The notes: generated by a model not told the origin, from the letters alone. Counted from the stretch's first letter, positions 35,805-45,999 are shown. The stretch: 64,000 bases of DNA from Paralvinella palmiformis (GCA_025642065.1 JAODUP010001197.1:1-64000), one strand, 5' to 3'. Made by a program: numbers and translations.

Positions 35805-36626
35805 AAGGGAAAAAAATCTCCCTGGAAGACCGATATAATTGAGAGCACTCCAGTTTGTTCAGGTGATTTTCCGGAATTGCCTAAACCGCAGCGAGTGACA
35901 AGGTCAACCCGTAAGACTCTCAACCTTACGGAGATAAATTCTACCCCGACGTCGTTGAAGCGTGGACCACCTCCTCCGAGCTCCCCAACAGAGGATGAAG
36001 AAACATCCCGAACGGTAAGTCCGCCCCACAAGAAGAAAATGGGACAGAACATCAAAGGGTGCCACCCGGCCATGGTGCGAACCCACAAAACGGACAAGGC
36101 AACAAAAAAGAGTTGGACCTGGCCAAAGACCACCAAGGACACATTAATTATAGGAGAAGAGAATGTGTCCAGGATAACGGCTACGCCGCACCAGAATGTG
36201 CAGCTAGAAAGCTTCCCTGGTGCCAGATTTCAGCATTTTACCGATATGCTGAAGGATAAATCTTTTGTTGTTGGAGGTAAGTGCCCTACAAATATTATTT
36301 TAGCATTGGGAATAAATGACCGTAGCTCGGATCCTCAGAAAACATCGATTCGAAATTTAAAAACCATGTTGACATGGATTAAAAATCGATATGATTCCAG
36401 TAATATTTTCCTTACAGAAATAAATTATTCAAAATTACTACCGAAAGCGGAACAGACCAACATAGATTCAATCAATCGATCTATGGGTCATTGTGAATGG
36501 GCTACGGTCATACCCAAGCTGGGTACTCAGAAATTCAAAATTGATTCTAATAGTGTAATGGGAATTCTATGGAAAGAAGACACGGCAAATTCAATGGTTC
36601 ACCACTGGTTAGATTTTTTAAACTAA
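35805..36626 (+). CDS. PLE ORF1: SGNH/GDSL-like hydrolase domain, catalytic positions altered
   Basis: The frame is open from at least 35,805 with no ATG near its start. The nominal 249-residue reading starts at a TTG (35,877), so the true start is unknown or lost. Residues 1-80 (from 35,877) are basic and Ser/Pro/Thr-rich, probably disordered. From residue 89 the layout resembles SGNH hydrolases: DTLIIGEENVSRI (89-100) where block I usually reads G-D-S; FPGARFQHF (113-121); IILALGINDR (140-149), matching the G-x-N-D block; and EDTANSMVHHWLDFLN at the C-terminus. The nucleophile Ser position is Glu (residue 95), and the usual D-x-x-H His site appears as Leu (about 231). It is probably non-catalytic in this copy. 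It overlaps the RT frame by about 58 bases. Other option: an RNA-binding ORF1 using an SGNH fold. Confidence 0.6.
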   Translation, partial: KGKKSPWKTDIIESTPVCSGDFPELPKPQRVTRSTRKTLNLTEINSTPTSLKRGPPPPSSPTEDEETSRTVSPPHKKKMGQNIKGCHPAMVRTHKTDKATKKSWTWPKTTKDTLIIGEENVSRITATPHQNVQLESFPGARFQHFTDMLKDKSFVVGGKCPTNIILALGINDRSSDPQKTSIRNLKTMLTWIKNRYDSSNIFLTEINYSKLLPKAEQTNIDSINRSMGHCEWATVIPKLGTQKFKIDSNSVMGILWKEDTANSMVHHWLDFLN

Positions 36627-37250
36627 GGTCTTCAGAGGGTCAAACTTACCCCTGTTATAAAATAATTAATAACATTTTAAATCTTTCAAGTCACGTTTTG
36701 ACGACATTAGAAACAAACTTACTAAGTAAGGGACTAACATTCGTTCAAACCCCTAAGATTTCTAAAGCACCCATTTTGGAAGCAACTAAGGATTTCGGGA
36801 GGAAACTGAAAATAAAATATTTCTTTCGCTACGAACGTAACAATTTTAATAAACCACAGAAAAGTTTTATATCTAAGTCTAACTGGGTTCCACCTGACAA
36901 GGGAACTGATCCCGATTTAATAGAATGCATAAATAACTTTACAAAAGAAATAGATGAACTAAATGTCCTACGGGAAAAACCAAATTTAACAATTGAAGAA
37001 CAATTAACACTAAACAACTTACGTAAAAATAAAGATATAGTAATTAAAAAAGCTGATAAAGGTTCGGTAGTAGTAATAATGGACAAAAAAATTATATTAC
37101 TGAAGGCTACCGTCAATTAAATAATTATAATCATTACGAAAAAGTTAATGAGCCTATATACCCCAGAACGGCGATTAAAATAACTGGTATTTTAAATAAA
37201 CTTAAATCTGCGGGTGCAATTTCTGAAAAACAATTTAATTTCCTTTTCCC
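36569..37250 (+). pseudogene. PLE RT N-terminal part, frameshifted
   Basis: The 183-codon frame (36,569-37,120) has the PLE N-terminal region: NLSSHVLTTLETNLLSKGL (residues 38-56), then FVQTPK. Next is a linker with SNWVPP and the RT-start signature DIVIKKADKGSVVVIMDK (156-173). The A run at 37,083-37,089 is one base short of the expected frame. After it, the protein continues in the next frame with EGYRQLNNYNHY (from about 37,099) and ends at FNFLFPP (about 37,247). The true start is uncertain: the first about 20 residues overlap ORF1 and may not be translated. The single-A change could be a real mutation or a consensus error. Confidence 0.85.
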
Positions 37251-37355
37251 CCCCCCCTCCCCCAAAAAGGAAGGGGCCCCAAAGGAACCCTTTTTTTTGA
37301 TATTTTTTTTAAAATTTTTTGGCCCCTTTTCCCTTTTAAAAAAAATTCAAACCAA
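37245..37355. other. Homopolymer-rich patch replacing the PLE RT fingers
   Basis: About 110 bases made almost only of runs of C, A, G and T. PLEs normally have about 80-100 codons between the FLFPP-like motif before it and the TLDVESMYTNI motif A after it, including the LPKIHK and RPIVS regions. Here that is replaced by sequence with no such coding. Either the region was lost and replaced by low-complexity DNA, or the consensus is corrupt. Confidence 0.7.
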
Positions 37356-38783
37356 AGGATAACTTTAGATGTTGAAAGTATGTATACTAATATAGATCAC
37401 ACTAAGGGGTTGCAAGCGGTAAGGGACGTAATGAGAAATTATCCCATATATGATGATCCAATTATAGAACTTTTAGAATTATCTTTGAAGAGTAATGACT
37501 TTTTGTTTAATGATGAATGGTTCATCCAAAAAGTAGGCACTTCTATGGGTAAGGATTGGGCACCACACTACGCCGATATTTACATGGCAAAATTTGAGAA
37601 AGAGGCACTACTTAAATGTCCATTAAAACCTCATACCTACTTCCGGTATTTGGATGATATTTTCATAATATGGCCACATGGCAAGGATGCGTTCTCTGAG
37701 TTTCTAAATATTTTTAATACACATGAACCACCCATTAAATTTAAATCTTCTATCTGTATTGATTCGGTCAATTATTTAGATACCACTGTATTCAAAGACC
37801 CTAAAAACAATAATACCTTATTGACCAAGGTATTTTTTAAACCAACCGATATTCATCAGATGTTGCACAAACATTCTTTTCATCCCAAACATACCTTTAA
37901 AGGTTTATTAAGATCGCAAATTATACGATTTTTTAGAATATGTTCTAACGAAAAAGACTTTGATAAGGCATGGGGTATTCTTTTTCAAGCCTTGTGTAAA
38001 AGAAATTATTCTAAAAGGTGGATGCGTGGTATTAAAGGCAAAACTGTTAGGGAATTGCAAATAAAACAACGTCGGTCAAATACCGGCATTCCAACTACCA
38101 GCCGTTGGGGTTCAAAACCATGCAATATTATGAACTGCATGACGTGTCATCTAATAAGTGATTGCTCAAATATTACGAGCACTGTCACCCAAAAAACATT
38201 TGGAATAATGGGAGATATAGATTGCTCTTCTTCAAACGTTATTTATGCTTATCAATGCTACTTCTGTAATAAACAATATGTTGGCGAAACTAGTACATCT
38301 CTTCGCATAAGAGCTAATGGCCACAGATTTACAATTGAAAGAAAACATCGACTTTCTTCTTTATATACACATTTAAAAGTGCACGCAGATAACTCTTCTC
38401 TGCCTGATTACAACCGTCCATCTCTCGGTGATTATATTTTAATACCGATTGAACAAATACACAGCTCAGGTTCTGATTGGCAGGACCGAATTAATAGACT
38501 AAAACGAGAAACTTTTTGGATTGATACCCTGGGATCATTAGAACCAACAGGGTTAAATAAAAAACGTTCGGAAGATATATTAGAATCGGCCGAAAAAGGT
38601 GACACTGTAGCTCTAATAATGCCGTTTTCTAGAACAGGCAATATGGCTTCAAGAATAATAAATAAACATTTTAAGATACTTCAACCGAAGAGTTATTTAG
38701 AACACTATCAATATAGTATCATCACAGCTTACACTAAACATAAAAGCCTCTCGGGTTATTTAGTGTCAAGTAAGTTGAAATAA
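37356..38783 (+). CDS. PLE reverse transcriptase (palm/thumb) plus GIY-YIG endonuclease
   Basis: Open for 467 codons from the Met at 37,380, and coding from about 37,356 (ITLDVES precedes that Met). RT motif A is LDVESMYTNID, with its catalytic Asp just upstream of the Met. Motif B is GTSMGKDWAPHYADIYMA (residues 53-70), and motif C is FRYLDDIFIIW (88-98; catalytic DD at 92-93). A Cys cluster follows (C248, C253, C256, H257, C262). The GIY-YIG domain is at about 286-395: VIYAYQC with a second Cys (293, 296), QYVGET (299-304), an Arg/His-containing helix (R309, H315) and RETFWIDTL with the expected catalytic Glu (377). All key residues are present. The downstream half could be functional if the upstream breaks are artefacts. 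Confidence 0.92.
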   Translation, partial: RITLDVESMYTNIDHTKGLQAVRDVMRNYPIYDDPIIELLELSLKSNDFLFNDEWFIQKVGTSMGKDWAPHYADIYMAKFEKEALLKCPLKPHTYFRYLDDIFIIWPHGKDAFSEFLNIFNTHEPPIKFKSSICIDSVNYLDTTVFKDPKNNNTLLTKVFFKPTDIHQMLHKHSFHPKHTFKGLLRSQIIRFFRICSNEKDFDKAWGILFQALCKRNYSKRWMRGIKGKTVRELQIKQRRSNTGIPTTSRWGSKPCNIMNCMTCHLISDCSNITSTVTQKTFGIMGDIDCSSSNVIYAYQCYFCNKQYVGETSTSLRIRANGHRFTIERKHRLSSLYTHLKVHADNSSLPDYNRPSLGDYILIPIEQIHSSGSDWQDRINRLKRETFWIDTLGSLEPTGLNKKRSEDILESAEKGDTVALIMPFSRTGNMASRIINKHFKILQPKSYLEHYQYSIITAYTKHKSLSGYLVSSKLK

Positions 38784-38802
38784 ATACCTTAAAATAAATA
38801 GA

Positions 38803-38913
38803 ATGTCTCCTGAAGCTCTGGAAAAGTTAATCACAAACACAACTTCAGTAAAGCGTCAATCGCCCGAAACACAAAAATCTCAACCCACCGTTACTATGTT
38901 TGTAAAGCAATGA
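38803..38913 (+). CDS. Small ORF after the PLE RT stop
   Basis: Starts 20 bases after the RT stop and encodes 36 residues, ending QPTVTMFVKQ. The end loosely resembles a PCNA-interacting (PIP) box (Q-x-x-h-x-x-F), but the second aromatic is Val. It could equally be chance, or a readthrough tail. There is no other support. Confidence 0.2.
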   Translation: MSPEALEKLITNTTSVKRQSPETQKSQPTVTMFVKQ

Positions 38914-39208
38914 GATATCTATATATCAATTGTCAAATGGGAAGCTACGACTAATTCATTTGAAGTACATTTAGGTTTATTTTCTTATTATGTTGGGCAC
39001 TTTCACACCTGTACAAACATATAAATTCTATTCAATTATCGTTGGGATGTTTTCAAAACACCGGGTTACGTAAGTTCACAAATAGAACAAAGAGATTAAA
39101 ATAGCACCCATCCTTTGTTAAAAAGAACTAAAGGATTAAGTGCGTGGCTTCCTATTGAAAAATTGTGTATATAAACCTCGAGCAATATGGTAACGTTAGA
39201 CATTCTAT

Positions 39209-39250
39209 GCAACCTGATGAAGACTTGAATAGGTCGAAACCGGTCGTTGC
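39209..39250 (+). ncRNA. Candidate minimal type I hammerhead ribozyme
   Basis: Core elements are in order. Stem I 5' strand is gcaac (39,209-39,213), then ctgatga (39,214-39,220), an extra a, stem II gac (39,222-39,224) and gtc (39,233-39,235) around an 8-base loop, then gaaa (39,236-39,239). A very short stem III a-c/g-t follows with loop cg, then c at 39,245 (cleavage expected after it). Stem I 3' strand is gttgc (39,246-39,250), the perfect complement of gcaac. PLE hammerheads with very short stem III are known and can act as dimers. The extra A before stem II departs from the strict CUGAUGA-stem II junction and could weaken activity. Confidence 0.65.
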
Positions 39251-39624
39251 TGTTGGGTTGAGTCGTGTTATATCGCTGCTATTAGTATTAATCTGAATTT
39301 ATTCTGATTTATGCTTATATTATTCACACATTATTCATACTGTGTATTAATATTTTATTTCTCCATTTTAGGTTTAATCTTTCTTGGCCGTAGTGTTCGA
39401 CACAAAGCCTGGTTTTGGTTTAATCATAGTTTCTTTTTTTTTATATTTAGATTATCCTCTTTTGGATTATTTTAGAAATTTTCTTTTTTCTTTTCATTTT
39501 TTTCTAATTTTACCGGTAATTAATTATACTTACAATTAAATATTTTTTAAAAATCAGTTTGGAGTTAATTGTTGTTTGAATGAAAGTATAACACCTGTGC
39601 CAGCGCCTTAACTATCTTTATAAA

Positions 39625-39858
39625 ACACACATACATACATACACACACATACACACATACACACACATACACACATATACACACATATACACACATATAC
39701 ACACATATACACACATATACACACATATACACACATATACACACATATACACATACATACACATACATACACACACATGCACACACATACGCACACACAT
39801 ACGCACACACATACACACATACATACACACACATACACACACATACAAACACACACAC

Positions 39859-39916
<58 letters not shown>

Positions 39917-39955
39917 TATTTCATACAACACATACACACACACATACACACATGT

Positions 39956-40022
<67 letters not shown>
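39625..40022. repeat. Long compound (CA)n/(AT)n array
   Basis: A CA and CATA array of about 235 bases (including acacatatac repeated about ten times at 39,656-39,750), then AT (39,863-39,911), a short unique spacer, CA, and AT (39,980-40,022). It follows the PLE 3' end. ORFs here are artefacts. Confidence 0.95.
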
Positions 40023-40027
<5 letters not shown>

Positions 40028-40379
40028 TTATTTATAATTTCATAATCTCTAATTAAGATATGCATTGGACAAGAAATATGAATTTGTTACTGTGTCAGAT
40101 GCACCGTTCTGAATCCAATGCAGACAATTGATATTATAATTAAATATGTTACCAAGGCTATGGAAGGCTGTAATAGGTAATCCATATGTCGAGAATGTTT
40201 ATAGATATTGGACGGTCGTAAGATAAAAGTAGAAAGTTTAGCATATAGATGTGGTGATATAAATAGCTCTAAGGGGCATTTGTATTATTTATAAATTATG
40301 ATTCATGTATAAACAAGCAGTTATGTTTTCTACGGACTAGGCCCTTTTTGTGGACTTTTCAGACTTTAGTATAATTGAA
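40023..40379. other. AT-rich sequence, no gene seen
   Basis: No supported feature. It may be the start of the family A copy. Confidence 0.4.
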
Positions 40380-41010
40380 CTCTTAAGTATTATATGTGTT
40401 TAATTTGGTGTATTATTGTTTGTATTGCTTAACAGATATGGATTAAAAACAATATATCAATTTGTTTGTTTATCAATGAAAGACTAAATAAATTGGCATC
40501 CTTCATTTATTATCTTTAACAAAAGTATATAGATACTATTTGCATTATGTAACTACTCAGCTGTGAGAATAAAACAATGCCAACTATATCCTTTTCATTA
40601 ATGTATTGTTATGTTAGAGATGTTTATGTTCTATTTATTTGGATGTAAATAAAGTGATGAAATAAACAGTGTATCTCTTTTTACAGAATAATGTTAAATG
40701 GGTTGTCGGGTTTATCATCTATAGGGTAATAAATAGTTGGAGAATCACTGATTTGTAAATAGTAATTTGCCAATCTTTCGGCATATAGTAGACTTAATAG
40801 GGCAAGTGATCTATAAAAACAATGATGTTAAGTGAAAGGTAAAACTCATTTGAGATCAAATCCGGAGTAGGGTTTGAATCTAGATGCTTAAAGCCTGTGG
40901 CTAAACCTACCATAAGTTAGAATATAAAGATGTCATTAAATTAAAGACGTTAACAATCATAAAGTGCAAGTAGGTGACAACAAAGCACGCATAATTGGAA
41001 GAAAACCCGT
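40380..41010 (+). repeat. Dispersed repeat family A, copy 2
   Basis: Collinear partner of 17,540-18,075 (anchors given there). About 800 bases later it is followed by family B, just as in copy 1, so A and B may be parts of one larger element. The 91-codon ORF at 40,964-41,239 begins at the end of this copy and has two hydrophobic stretches, but no known family. Confidence 0.6.
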
Positions 41011-41809
41011 TAAATATCGTAACATACTCTTAGCGAAGACTAGATGGCTATTTGGGTTTGTTTCCATGTTTTTGCCACTTCATCTTGTACCTGTATGGGC
41101 GTGGATTTCTATTTCGCATCCGCATAGCCGTTGTTTGGGCGTTTCCGAATTTATCAATCACTCAATTGGTATCATGATCTTTCTTATCCTGGAGTTAATA
41201 ATTGCCATTGTTGCCGAAATGTGTAATATTATACATTAACTGATAGCATGCAGAGTATTTTCCAAGTCGCTATGTACATTTTAAGCGCACATCAACGTGG
41301 AAAATATATTTGTATTTGAATTTACTCTAATTTACTTTAATGAAATTTGTTTAATTTTAAAACTTAACTTGAGGAAAAACAAGATCATATTAGAAGTATT
41401 TACGGTTATTTATCCTTTTTATTTGAATTAATTATTTTCTTCCGAACCTATTTAAGTAGTAATGATTCATCAAATGTAGTTCTGTTTTAGCTTTGTTCTT
41501 GTTAAAGAAAATTCAGAGGTGCTATCGCTTGTGTATGAATTGAAACTGCACACTTGTTCTGGTAGTATTCACTTATTTATTTTAGTTTGTCATGTCGATA
41601 GTTTAAATGTATTTCAATTAAGCTCATTTGGATAAATCATTAGTCCAAATCTGAAAAATGGAATAAGAATCAGAGGAAAACTCAAGTTCTAATCAATTCT
41701 AAGATGAATGTAGAGCTAAGCTGTCATAGTATATATTATCATTATTGTGTATTTCTCAGATAGGTAGTAGAAGGACGTTTTAGTGTTTCATGAGGAATAC
41801 AGACAATTT
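41011..41809. other. Spacer between families A and B
   Basis: The equivalent spacer in copy 1 is 18,076-19,059, which carries the 200-base AT tract. Little alignment is visible by eye. It may still be the same element, heavily decayed. Confidence 0.35.
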
Positions 41810-42720
41810 CTCCAAAACAGTCCTTGCCGAATATTTTCTCTCACCAACGAAACATCTCATGTAAATAACGCAGAGGGGTTATTCCTATATTTAAATACTG
41901 GTAATTAAGGGTTAAAATAGAACAAGTCGAGTACTTCACCAGCAGACAAGCTGTCAAATTCTGAAAGAAAAGAGGCAGGATGTGAAATAAATGAATTTTA
42001 AATCCAATTACAGAAATTACCGTCGGTGAGTATATCGGTAAGATTGAATCAACTGATAACGTGACGAGGCTAACATTGTGTCTGTTTATATTACCCAGAG
42101 GAAGACACTATGACTGACGTTAATAATAATGTTGCCAATGAAGAACATCCAGTTATTTCGCATGAATAAAGAATTAATCCAACTGACAATGCCTCAGCAT
42201 AATATTGACCTTTCAATGAGACGGATCATCCATCTGAAAGAAGATGGCAGTTATTGAGACCGTTTCTGACAATATTCAATAGTTCTCATTAATCTTGCAT
42301 GTCTATGGCAACTGATGGCAAACCATCCCATATTGTCACCATCAGCCTAGGGTAAAACCAAAAGGGTTTCTGTTTGGTGTCCAGCTGGTGTAAGATGACC
42401 TCAGTCTGTTCACAATTAAGCCAGAATAACGTTTTAGTACACTCAGCCATTTCGGACATTCTGATGCGCAATGGATAGATCACTGTGTAGCGAAAATCCA
42501 GGTTGTGGGTTCAAATCTGGCTCAAATCTGAGTTTGTGGGAAATGGTCGTTGATCGTATGTCGTAGGCATGACCGGCGTTGACACTAGCTTACTCAACGC
42601 TACTCAACACCATTCCCCTTTACGCTCCTTGTTATCCAACCGCAGTTAATATACCGGCCCACTAAACTGCAGGTCAAAGACACAAAATCCAACATATGGC
42701 CACATCCAGCACAAAGTTAC
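41810..42720 (+). repeat. Dispersed repeat family B with tRNA-like internal promoter, copy 2
   Basis: Collinear partner of 19,060-20,010. The tRNA-like section is clearer here: an A-box-like ctgatgcgcaatggatagat (42,461-42,480), then a good B box gggttcaaatc (42,507-42,517). The spacing fits a tRNA-derived SINE promoter. The tail after it shares aaaatccaacat (about 42,684-42,695) and ggccacat with copy 1. Confidence 0.65.
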
Positions 42721-42796
42721 TTCCTAACATGATATCTGCAATAATCCACATAGTCGATCCGAACACTCCTGTATGGGTAGATATAACACATAAAGC

Positions 42797-42798
<2 letters not shown>

Positions 42799-42872
<74 letters not shown>
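42799..42872. repeat. (AT)n microsatellite
   Basis: About 74 bases of alternating AT, between families B and C. Confidence 0.95.
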
Positions 42873-42873
<1 letters not shown>

Positions 42874-42884
42874 CATATATACTC

Positions 42885-43527
42885 CCATTATCGTGACAGG
42901 TCTTTTCTTTGCCATCTACCTCAGTCTAGTGATTGATTAGCTTATTAGTGTCACTTAATACAATTTAACACAGTAAATGATACTTGGAATGCCATACTGC
43001 AGTTTTATCGATGGAATTGTGTCTTTTAAATAGATTACTAAGACGTTGTTGAAATGGTTTCTGTGTTATGTTTAGGATAACGCCATCAAGATGTGCTGAT
43101 TTGGATACACTTTACTGCGAAAACAATTTCATTCTAAAATCCATTAGCTAAAAACATCCTTTACAGATTTAATCCAAAGGACTGATTACTGAAATGTAAA
43201 CTCGAGAGTGACACAAATATTCCCCGTCAACCGCAAGCAAATACATTTGACAAAATGGACATTGATCAGTCTAAGCTAAGGCCAAGTTTTACTACCAAAT
43301 ATTTTTCAGCCAGTTTTAATACTTTGAAAGCATGAACACCAATATTATGATTGATAACCTTTTAATAGACAGATAATATTTGATAGATGCTTCGATGATG
43401 GAAATATTCTTTGAATTAAGATATGGTTAGGTTATCTGGGAAGACACAGTATTATCTAAAATTACAACGCAATCAAGTTGTTGTATTTTACACACTCTAC
43501 GTCTGAATGAAGTATTTCTTAATACAT
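42885..43527 (+). repeat. Dispersed repeat family C, copy next to family B
   Basis: Matches 24,510-25,238. The core ctagtgattgatt is at about 42,926-42,938 and tatcgatggaattgtg at about 43,007. It ends in a TATC array like the other copy. Apart from an AT tract and about 80 other bases, families A, B and C are contiguous in this copy (40.4-44.1 kb). Confidence 0.65.
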
Positions 43528-43580
43528 TTATCTATCTATCCATCTATATATCTATCTATCCATCTATATATCTATCTATA

Positions 43581-43611
<31 letters not shown>

Positions 43612-43895
43612 ATATATCTATCTATCTATCTATCTATCTATCATATATCTATCGTTATATATATCTATCTATCTATCTTTATTTTCTATCCCATCTATCT
43701 TCTATTTTTTTAATTTTTTTTTTTCTATCTATCTTTATTATTTTCTATCTTCTATCCATCTATCATCGTTTATTATCTATCTATTATTTTTTCGATCTTT
43801 TTCTATTATCTATCTATCTATCTATCTATCTTTTTCTATCTATCTATCTATCTATCTATCTACTATCTATCTTTTTCTATCTATCTATCATTTTT

Positions 43896-43961
<66 letters not shown>

Positions 43962-43969
43962 TTATATAA

Positions 43970-44008
<39 letters not shown>

Positions 44009-44012
44009 GTTA

Positions 44013-44043
<31 letters not shown>

Positions 44044-44044
44044 A

Positions 44045-44083
<39 letters not shown>

Positions 44084-44090
44084 ATATTTA
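43528..44090. repeat. Complex (TATC)n array with AT and T-rich interruptions
   Basis: TATC units interrupted by tatata, cgttatata and T-rich stretches (about 43,676-43,905), then AT (43,906-43,958) and a clean TATC block. The T-rich middle looks like an uncertain consensus of a long array. The true length may differ. Confidence 0.9.
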
Positions 44091-44546
44091 TCTTACTACA
44101 TAAATGGCAATATTGATGCACCTAAACTATATACATGTGAGCTACATCATTCTTCCATTAACATTGGTAATGTGTTGATAAATTACATAAGCTGTCACCT
44201 AATCACGATGATTATATTGGCTGTCATATCTTCGATATCTATACAGGTTCATTCAATTTGTAACGGATCCATTAGTAATGTAGATATTACCTAGCGTAAG
44301 GGAGCTGTATTTATTTATCACGATTTGTTTTGTATTAATGAACTTGAAGAATATGTATATAATCTCTCAAAGATTGAAAACAAACACCAGAGGTGATGTA
44401 GGCGATACACCTTCTAAATATACACTAGTAGACTTACATTTAAATGTAAGAGTCAAAATTAAGCTGACAAATTAACTTTGAAAGTACATTTTGGAGGATG
44501 TGAGAAATATTCAATAAATAATTATCATGATTCACCATTCAATGCA

Positions 44547-44604
<58 letters not shown>

Positions 44605-45850
44605 GATTCTATGCTTTTTGAGCTCATGGTAGTTTAATCTGAACTGTTTTTGGACGACTTAGCCATGTGAGATTTTGGCCATTCCTATACAGATTCCCAC
44701 ATTATAGCACCGGACCCTATTCAATATTAATAGTTGAAAGCTATTATATTATTACTAATGGTCTACTTCCTTATATAGGATTCCCATTACACACTGACGA
44801 CTAAATAAGTATTATTCGATAGCAGGAAGCCATATTTATATTTACTCTTTTAAATTAATAATTATAAGATTACATTATTGATAATGTTATTGCGTGTTTT
44901 GTTTTTTCGGTTGTAGATGTGTTAATCTTACTTGCTGTAATAATTATCAATATTAAGATTTACATGTAATGTATGTGATTCAAAAATAATTAATATTCGT
45001 TCTCAAAATGTGGAGAAATATGCATATTTATTATGTTGAAAAATCCAATGAGCATTATAAGTTTAAGATCATCCCAGTTTTTTACCTATCTTAGTTAGCT
45101 TTATAAATATTCTATGTGTTAGGCTGAACGATCATGGTATGGGGTATCAAGAAGGTTGACATTATCATTACTCACAGTTTATGATGATATTTCATGACTA
45201 ATTAACCTCAGTTTCAGGTTTGCATTAGATCATTTAACATAATTCAAACTTTTAATTATAGTTATTGGCTAATCTATACCACTTGAAACCTCATATTTAT
45301 ATTACCATCACGACATGTAATAAATTTCAAAATATAAAAAACGATCAATTTGTTAATAGAATTTGTTAATAGAAACCAATTACAATTTTAGAATATTGGA
45401 AATATTTTTGGGTAACAACCTATCTTCACTCAGTGGACTTAGATACAGAAAGGAAAACGTGAAACCGTTATGTAAACACAAACGCACTGCTGCATAAATT
45501 ATATACCTCTTCATGTAAATTATCAGCTATTAAAGCAATTTATTATGAGTTTATGATATCTATATAGTATTTCTTTCTCCAAGAGGTTCATGCGCCATTA
45601 GAGTTTGTAAATACATCTGTGACAAAATTGGAGATAAATCGTGAAAATGGTTCGTCTTTGTGATAAATTTGCCAACACATTAAACAAATGTCCTCAACTC
45701 TATATAATAATAGTTTATTAAAACGTGTGCCCTGTGTAATATATCTGTGTGTAGGAGAAACTAAGTATCCAGCATCCTGTTAGAAATGCAAAAATGTGGA
45801 AGAAAAAAGGATTGGTACAATTAAGCGCAAGCACAAATACTCAAATACAA
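44091..45850. other. AT-rich sequence with one AT tract
   Basis: An (AT)n tract lies at 44,551-44,602. Nothing else is recognised. Confidence 0.5.
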
Positions 45851-45854
45851 CACA

Positions 45855-45999
45855 CAAACAACACATACACACACACACACAAACACAAACACACACACAC
45901 GCAGACACACACAAGCACGCACGCACACACACACTCATGCATATACATGCATGCGCGCGCAAGCATGAGCGCACGCATGCATGCACGCACTCATGATAT

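Larger units (their letters stand above)
35790..39600 (+). mobile_element. Penelope-like element (PLE) with GIY-YIG endonuclease
   Basis: The whole element: an upstream ORF resembling an SGNH hydrolase, an RT plus GIY-YIG ORF broken in two places, a 3' region with a candidate hammerhead ribozyme at 39,209-39,250, and a CA tract after about 39,625. The boundaries are approximate. PLEs are retroelements in which a telomerase-related RT is fused to a C-terminal GIY-YIG endonuclease and which often carry hammerhead ribozymes. I could not find a clear second copy of the 3' region upstream, so the terminal repeat often present in PLEs is not shown. It is the best preserved coding element in the window. 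Confidence 0.9.

Noticed and set aside
35756..36142. 128-codon minus-strand ORF over the PLE ORF1
   Set aside because: It is antisense to the SGNH-like frame, and its sequence has no motif of its own.
36829..37116. 95-codon minus-strand ORF over the PLE RT
   Set aside because: Shadow of the RT N-terminal frame, which has family motifs.
42452..42530. Functional tRNA gene
   Set aside because: A and B boxes are present, but acceptor, anticodon and T stems do not fold into a convincing cloverleaf, and the same sequence recurs in a dispersed repeat.
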